64,000 nt of DNA, from assembly GCA_011799875.1 (NCBI GenBank), contig CM022302.1, positions 377,326,569 through 377,390,568 on the forward strand, given 5' to 3'. Below, one piece after another: positions 57,116 through 64,000 of the stretch. The position numbers and the translations under genes are program-made. This DNA is from Thinopyrum elongatum. Lineage: Eukaryota; Streptophyta; Magnoliopsida; Poales; Poaceae. A model generated the notes under the pieces. That model made no database searches. It saw nothing but the letters and a program-made list of their open reading frames with translations, and was not told where the DNA came from. Numbering within the stretch: position 1 is the first letter of the stretch; every line of letters begins with the position of its first letter.

Positions 57116-58866
57116 TGTTGGGAAACGTTGCATGGAAAACAAAAAAAAATCTACACACACGCAAGATCTATCCATGGAGATGCATAGCAATGAGGGGGAG
57201 AGTGTGTCTATGTACCCTCGTAGACCGTAAGCGGAAGTGTTTAGTAACGCGGTTGATGTAGTCGAACTTCTTCGTGATCCAACCGATCAAGTACCGAACG
57301 TACGGCACCTCCGTGTTCAGCACACGTTCAGCTCGGTGACGTCCTCGCCTTCTTGATCCAGCAAGATGGCAAAGTAGTGGATGAGTTTCGGCAGCACGGC
57401 AGCATGGTGATGGTGGTGGTGATGCTATCTCCGCAGGGCTTCGCCTAAGCACTACGAAAATATGACTGAGGGATGAAAGTTTGGAGAGGGGCGCCGCACA
57501 CGACTAAGAGATTGTCGTGGACTTGTGTGGCGCCCCCTCCCACATATATATAGGTTGGGGGAGAGGGGGCAGCCAAGGAGGCGCCCCAAGGAGGCCGAAT
57601 CCTTCTTGGGATCCTTCCCTAGCCGCCCCCCCCCCCCCCCCCTTACCATATTTGCCGGAGGGGGAAAGGAAAGGGGGAGAGGGAAGGAAGGGGGAGGTCG
57701 AATCCCCTTCCTTCCTTCTTCCCACAAGCCGGGTGCCATAGGGGGGTGCGCCAGCCCCTTGTGGGCTGGTGTGCTCCCCTCTAATGGCCCAATAGGCCCA
57801 TCACCCTCCCGGGGTGTCCGGAACCCCTTCCGGCGATCCGATGACTACCCGGTGCACTCCGAAACTCTTCTGGTGTCTGAATATTATCGTCCTATATATG
57901 AATCTTTACCTCCGGACCATTCTGGAGCTCCTCTTCATGTCCGTGATCTCATCCGAGACTCCAAACAACATTCAGTCACCAAATCATATAACTCATATAA
58001 CACTATATCGTCAATGAACGTTAAGCGTGCGGACCGTACGGGTTCGAGAACTATGTAGACATGACCGAGACACCTCTCCGGTCAATAACTAATAGCAGAA
58101 CCTAGATGCCCATATTGGTTCCTACATATTCTACGAAGATCTTTATCGGTCGAACCGTTATGACAACATACGTAATTCCCTTTGTCTGTCGGTATATTAC
58201 TTGCCCGAGATTCGATCGTCGGTATCTTCATACCTAGTTAAATCTCGTTACCAGCAAGTCTCTTTACTCATTCCATAATACATCATCTCGTAACTAACTC
58301 CTTAGTCATTTTGCTTGCAAGGCTTCTTATGATGTGTACTACCGAGAGGGCCCAAAGATACCTCTCCGATACACGGAGTGACAAATCCTAATCTCGATCC
58401 ATGCCAACTCAACAGACACCTTCGGAGATACCTGTAGAGCATCTTTATGATCACCCAGTTACGTTGTGACGTTTGATAGCACACAAGGTATTCCTCCGGT
58501 ATCCAGGAGTTGCATGATCTCATAGTCGAAGGAATATGTATTTGACATGAAGAAAGCAATAGCAATAAACTGAATGATCATATGCTAAGCTAACGGATGG
58601 GTCTTTTCCATCACATCATTCTCCTAATGATGTGATCCCGTTATCAAATGACAACTCATGTCTATGGTTAGGAAACCTTAACCATCTTTTGATCAACGAG
58701 CTAGTCTAGTAGAGGCTCACTAGGGACACGGTATTTGTTGATGTATCCACACATGTATTTAAGTTTCCGGTCAATACAATTCTAGCATGCATAATAAACC
58801 TTTATCATGATTAAGGAAATATAATAATAACCATTTTATTATTGCCTCTAGGGTATATTTCTATCA
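57116..58866 (-). mobile_element. BARE-1/Angela (Ty1/copia) 5' LTR
   Basis: About 1.75 kb, close to the usual 1.8 kb. In element orientation it starts TGATAGAAATATACCCTAGA and then GGCAATAATA, and ends CGTTTCCCAACA. Several internal phrases are typical of the family (CCTCTAGGG, TCTCCGAAGGTGTCTGTTGA, GTTCTCGAACCCGTACGG). The expected TGTTGGAAT start is mutated. The flanks (GCCAC, TAGGC) do not form a TSD. A run of 17 C lies at 57626-57642. Confidence 0.85.
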
Positions 58867-59160
58867 TAGGCGGCCGAAACAAAAGTCCAAAACCAGCAAT
58901 AAATTGCAGCGCTCGCGGCTCGCTTCCCGGTATGGTGAGCGTGCGCGGCGGACTGCTCATAGTCGTCCCGTCTAATCAAACAGCTGCCCACGGTAGTAAA
59001 TAGTTAGTTGAACGCCCACGGTTGGACTAATACGACCGTTTGCGATAATAACATGGTGGCTATTTGTTAAAAATGCCTAGGAAAATCAATGTATAAAAAG
59101 GCAAAACGAACCCTGCATAATTTCATATGTTCAGCACAGTTGCATGTTGCCTCTGTAAAA
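58867..59160. other. Spacer, nothing recognised
   Basis: No element ends or coding frame seen between the BARE LTR and the short frame at 59.17 kb. Confidence 0.4.
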
Positions 59161-59167
59161 TAAATCA

Positions 59168-59407
59168 AGGTGGGAAGATACAGCGTATGTCATTTCGCAC
59201 ACAGATCATGTGACCAAGTTCGTGCTGCTGCCCGCGCGAGACCTCGTCGGCGGCGTCATCAACCTCTACGCTCAGCTTCATGCGTTGCACGGGTGCTTCA
59301 CCAGCCCCGACGTCACCACTCCCTCCGATGGTGCGCTTCGACAAAATCCTAATACACTCCATGCGGTGGTGACAAATATGGACGGGGGGTGCCACCTCCT
59401 ATTATGA
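59168..59407 (+). pseudogene. Short unrecognised coding-like fragment
   Basis: The plus-strand frame EDTAYVISHTDHVTKFVLLP, then ARDLVGGVINLYAQLHALHG, then VVTNMDGGCHLLL has protein-like composition with no ATG until 59210. It could be an exon fragment of a captured or dead gene. I cannot name a family. No splice sites stand out. From 59408 to 60080 nothing else is recognised. Confidence 0.3.
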
Positions 59408-60189
59408 CAAGCGGATCAGGTGCGCCATTAATATGGAGCAGTGGGAGCAGGTGGGCGGCGGTCAAAGGACTGGCTCACCTCCCGGTGAGCCTGCGCAGCG
59501 GACTGCTGGCATGCCTACCGTCATTTCACACAGCTACTAGCATGCACCGCGGTGAGTCCATAGCGAACACGCGCATGCCTCGGCCTCCCGGTCTGCCTGT
59601 GCAGTGGACTGCTAGCATGCGTCACGTCAACTCATGCATGCTCGTACGGCACACGGGACGCATGGCGGCATGTATTATATTGATTTTTCCTTTTTGATGA
59701 TTAATTAAGCCGCTTTATTGCTTAACCGAAGCACATCACGTACATTGTTGGTCTAACGCACACGGTTCGAATAAAGAGTCCGTTTGCGATATTGGTTGAT
59801 AATTATTGATAATTTAGTGCTTGTAAGAAGATTATATCAAAATTTGTCTCAAATTTGAAAAAAAATATGTAATATCACAATCTATTGGCGTCCATATGAC
59901 ACCACGATAAGTTTCATGAATTTCAACTTAGTTTTGGATTTACTGGATTTTAAAATCAAGATTCTCGATGTTAGAAATTTCTTGCATGGGGACTAAACAT
60001 GCACCCAGGGACACGTACACATATGATTTTGCAATCCATTTTGGTGCACTATCACTGGTCTCATGTACATCAAATTTGATTTTTGCACATTAAATCCTCG
60101 GGAAATCAATCAATGTATAAAAACAGACAAATGTTATCCTTTTTTTTATTTTTTAACACTAAACTCCTTTGGTCGCATGTTCGCTGCAG

Positions 60190-62560
60190 AAAAAGTTTGA
60201 CATGCATCTTTGGGCCACATGCATGCGGTGGTCCTAGGACACTCACTCGCGTGAGACTCTCTTTGTGTGCCCACGAGGTCGTCGTCCAACACTATGACCT
60301 GCAGTGAGAGAGGTTAATTTGACCAACAAGGATGGTCATTTTTTGATTTTTGTTACGTACGGGAGGAGTATATATAGTACGCGTCGAAGAGGGTGGCTGG
60401 GGGCAACATATACTACGCGTCATATAGGACAGTCGCTCGCGTGCGATGCTTCCTTCCGTGGGCCCGCGAGGTTTTGTCCTCCATCACTTTGACCCAACGA
60501 GAGAGGTTAATTTGACCAACAAGGCGGTTTCTTTTTTGGTTGTGTTGTTGTAGGAGTATATAGTACGCGTCGAAGAGGGGAGGAGGGGGCAGCACATACT
60601 ACACACACGTCAAGAACGATCTCGCTCTGTGTGGGGACTTTTTGGTTTCCGAGGCAGGTGCCACAAAGAAGTTGTGCATATTGGGTATTAAGAACATCAC
60701 CAACACCTTGGGCCACGTGCAGACGATGGTTGTCACTCACTCGCCTGCGACGCTTCCCTCCATGGGCCCGCGAGGTCATCGTCCATCTAATATATGACAC
60801 AACGAGAAAGGTAATTTGACGAACAAGGAGGATTATTTTCGGGTTGTGTTACGGTATGTAGGAGTATATATTACGCGTCCAAGAGGGGAGAGGGCCAGCA
60901 TATACTGCACGCCATGAACCTCACTTTGTGTGGGGGACTTTTCGGTTTCCGAGGCAGGTGCCACATCAAAGGTCTGCATATATATTAGGTATTCAAACAT
61001 CACAACCACACATCTCCATACATGTGTTTGGCCCACATGCAAGCGATGGTGGTTGTCCTCTAGCACTCACTCACAGGGTTATCGGCGAGATGCTTCGTCC
61101 ATATGTGTGTCCCCACTGCTTGGTCAATCACTTTGACCGAGATCGATAGAGGTTAATTTGACTTATAATTAGGAGGGGATTAAATTTTGGTTCGTCTTCT
61201 ATGGTACGGTACATGCATGTTATGATGTGAGAGATAACATATTATACTTTGAGCGCATGTGTACGCATGAATCCCTCCCACCGGATCGAGGGGGGGCACG
61301 CGACGCGTCATGAACCAGATCTGTGTGGGTTGTGCGATTTGCGACGCATGCATGCGCCACATCAAAATGTTGTGCTTTTGGTATTCAAACATATATGCAT
61401 GCATCACGCATGTCCATACATAAGTTTGGGGCACATGCATGCAGTGGTTGTCTTTGGACACTCTCCCTCGCTTGGTTATCATCGACGGCCTATATATTCG
61501 TGGGTCCACGTGGACGTCCATCACTTCGACCAACAACGAGAGAGAGGTTACCAGGGTCGATTCTTCTTCTCTTGGTCCGCGTTACCGTATAGTCGTACGT
61601 CGATCATGGTGAGATTGGAGACCTAAGTTTGACGACATGCATGCATACACATGAATACCTATATATATAGTATATGTGTCGTGAACCCTCGCTCCGTCTG
61701 GGGACTTTCCGGTTCCAAAAGCATGGTGCCACCACATCAAAGTTGTGCATTGGGTATATTCAAACACCACATAAAACTTCATACATATGTTTGGGCCACA
61801 TGCACGTAGTGGTTGTCTTCAGGCACTCCCTCACGTGGTTATCGGCGACAAGCTAGCCTATTTGTGGGGCCGCGTGTGGACAACCATGCATGACTTTGAT
61901 CCAACAACGAGAGAGGTTATACGACCAAGGTAGTGATTCTTCTTGGTCAGTGTTACAATACGCCTTGGTGAGATGCCCCTCCACCGACTCAAAGTGTGTG
62001 TGGGGGGGGCATATATAGTACTACTTCGCACTAGATGAACCTCCGTGGGGTCGGGGATGTCCGGTTAATTTGCGATGCACACGTCCACATCAAATTTGTG
62101 ATTTGGTTATTTCAATATCACACCACACCGTTCACACACACACACACGCACGCACACATGCACACACACATACACACACATCGGGCCACCCACAAGTGTG
62201 GTTCATATGTGGTCTCACCCATCTCACGCCACAAGAACACATCTGTGGCCCCGCACACGGTCCACATTTGATCGGAAGCAAAGGGGGGGTTGACCATGAT
62301 GTACTCCTTTTAGGTTTTGTGTTTGGTAGGGTGAGATGTCAGACCTAGCTATTTGGGGGCATGCGTTCATAGCTAGGATTGCCCTCCCGCCAACACGAAG
62401 TGTGTGTGTGTGTCTGGGGGGGGGGTCTAGCAATAATAACATGCGCTTTGTGTGACAGGTGCCACATCAAAGTTGTTCATCGGGTATTTGAACATCAAAC
62501 CACCCTTTTCATACATATATTTGGTCCACATGCAAGTGTGTTCGTGTTCTGACCCTTTCC
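60190..62560. repeat. Diverged tandem array, six to seven units of about 300-390 bp
   Basis: The recurring order is GTGCCACATCAAAGTTGTGCAT, GGGTATTCAAACATCAC, TTTGGGCCACATGCA, GGTGGTTGTC, TCACTCGC, a GGGCCCGCGAGG block, AACGAGAGAGGTTAATTTGA, then an AGTATATATAGTACGCGTC block. The GCCACATCAAA motif falls near 60658, 60959, 61351, 61727, 62085 and 62459. A (CA)n tract interrupts at 62130-62185. No TE termini or frames explain it. Confidence 0.8.
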
Positions 62561-62759
62561 CGCATTTTTCCCCAAATTTATAAGCAGCAGACGAGTCGAA
62601 CGCAGCAACCATCTGCGATCAGGTACGCAACAGACATGGTTCCCTAGGACTACCCGTGTGCCGCGCCCCTGCCCCTGTCACCCACAACATCACAGTAGAT
62701 TGGGCTCCATGAGGCTTCCCTCCCGCTCTCAAAAATATCTACTCCCCGCAATCTCGAAA

Positions 62760-63080
62760 ATATCTACCCGCGTAGAGGGTTTTTCTGTTTGATAGCACAT
62801 GATTCGTATGTGTGGACCGTGTGCGATGTCTGTTACTCTCGCTCTGCTTCAATCAGTTGATCCAAATTTTTAGTAGCCCCGGCATTTATTTTTTAACTGG
62901 AGCCCCGGCATTTTACTCCCGCCTGCATCCCTCGCAATCTCAAAAATATCTGCTCGGCTGGAGTGGTTTTCTGTTTGATAGCACACGATTATTATGTTTT
63001 AACCGTGTGTGATGTTCGTTACTCCCGCCCCGCTCTGCTTCAATCCCTTGATCCAAATTTTCGGTAGCCCCGCCATTTTA
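62760..63080. repeat. Diverged tandem duplication of about 185 bp
   Basis: The block with TTTTCTGTTTGATAGCACA, then CCGTGTGCGATG, then GATCCAAATTTT and AGCCCCGGCATTT near 62775-62895 recurs near 62960-63080. Confidence 0.75.
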
Positions 63081-63435
63081 CTCCCGCCTAGTAAAATTTT
63101 CAGTACCCGCGGCATTTCCTCAAACACCACCTAGGACCCCCTCCACACACACACCCCAAATCCTTCGCTCACTCCAAATCCCCCGCTCACACACATACAC
63201 ACCACCCCTCCCTCACTCGAAACCTAGCTAGGCCGCCGCGCCGCCTCCATCGTCAACCTCTGCCGGTCTGCCCGTGCAGTTTAACCACTGATATACATAC
63301 CCTCGCCACCCTGAGTTTCTTAGATGACGCCTACAAAATGCCCCTTTCCCATAGATCCCCATCCCCACCCCCTCCCCCACTCCAGAGCGTCGCAGCCTAT
63401 GCCCGGCTACGCTTCTCGGGGATCTCGAGGAGCAA

Positions 63436-63858
63436 ATGGCCCAAAAGAGCTTTACCGCGGTCTCTTCGCCCGACGTCGGCGCGGTGGCCACCGAGGAAGC
63501 TGACGACGATGACTGGACCTGGATGGAGCCTTTCAATTAGCGGGCTAAAGTATTCTGGCATGTTGCGGTCGCCGGCTACGACATCAAGGTCGTCGATAGT
63601 GATGGCTTTACGTGGGCTATGTCACAGGTTAAGTTGCCCACCCCCAACCCTTCGGGTTCGACAGCTATCGATCTAATCGATGGCCCTGCCGCTGATCTCC
63701 TGCGGCTCGTTATGAACAATTTGCCATCCTTCATCGCCATGGAGCCCCTTTTGTCATTTCTGAAGGACACGTTCTGCGACGCTCGCTTGGGATCCTCAGC
63801 TGGCAAGTCAGACCTCATCGATGGCAACCACGAGGAGGAGCCAATTTGTGACAAGTGA
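63436..63858 (+). pseudogene. Partial gene at right edge with one in-frame TAG
   Basis: The ATG at 63436-63438 begins MAQKSFTAVSSPDVGAVATE and an acidic EADDDDWTWMEPFN. A TAG follows at 63538-63540. The same frame then runs RAKVFWHVAVAGYDIKVVDS, DGFTWAMSQVKLP, and GPAADLLRLVMNNLPSFIAM, ending EEEPICDK before TGA. The end reads GACAA|GTGAGG, a good donor, so the gene may continue beyond the window and the TGA may be intronic. The frame and codon use are the same on both sides of the TAG, so a single change (for example CAG to TAG) is likely. I do not recognise the family. A GC-rich leader with CACACACA tracts precedes it. Confidence 0.4.
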
Positions 63859-64000
63859 GGAAACCCACGATTTGTTTTCTCGAACCCCTTTTGTAGTGAG
63901 AACCTGTCTAGTATTTATTGCTATATTTGGTTGTTTGCATTACGCCTTGTTTATTTCTACGGTTTTGGTTGTTCGGTTGTTTGTAGTTAGCATATGTCTA

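Noticed and set aside
57452..57741. Overlapping proline/glycine-rich frames
   Set aside because: GC-rich and homopolymer sequence within the BARE LTR.

Overview
The window is nuclear DNA of a grass, almost certainly a Triticeae species (wheat, barley, Aegilops or relative). The evidence is a recognisable BARE-1/Angela copia LTR with its leader, a CACTA end typical of Triticeae elements, Stowaway and Tourist MITEs, Ty3/gypsy elements nested in one another, and plant introns. No tools were run: every family call is by eye.

Layout. (1) 1-18.9 kb, minus strand: the remains of a many-exon gene. Its 3' part (1-1.7 kb) resembles the domain annotated in plants as Ptta/En/Spm plant transposase. Its middle is an array of eight duplicated, phase-0, lysine- or serine-rich exons, each with duplicated intron sequence. 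Two LTR insertions split the gene: a solo-LTR-like element inside a coding exon (5079-8345, 5-bp TSD) and a 7.2-kb gag-protease gypsy element in an intron (9765-17009, 5-bp TSD). (2) 19-32 kb: gene-poor DNA with microsatellites, an LTR scrap, MITEs, short tandem duplications and one GC-rich gene relic. (3) 32.4-35.9 kb: two gene-like loci in divergent orientation, an unrecognised minus-strand gene and a well-preserved three-exon F-box/FBD gene (34147-35859, plus strand). (4) 36.2-58.9 kb: a nest. A minus-strand BARE/Angela 5' LTR and leader (56434-58866) is cut by CACTA-derived sequence (about 36.2-37.1 and 50.4-56.4 kb). A 13.3-kb Tat-like gypsy element (37099-50400, TSD CCAGT) interrupts that in turn. 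Its gag-pol runs on minus, and a spliced antisense gene with its own TATA box runs on plus. (5) 58.9-64 kb: a diverged tandem array (60.2-62.6 kb) and a partial gene at the right edge with one in-frame TAG.

How the parts relate. No operon or multi-gene system is present. The strongest leads are these: the exon-array gene; the antisense gene in the Tat-like element, which joins into a 963-codon frame with one stop; and the ten premature stops in that element's pol, every one explicable by a single C-to-T change although the LTRs differ at only 8 of 540 sites. The last point suggests a defective lineage copied in trans.
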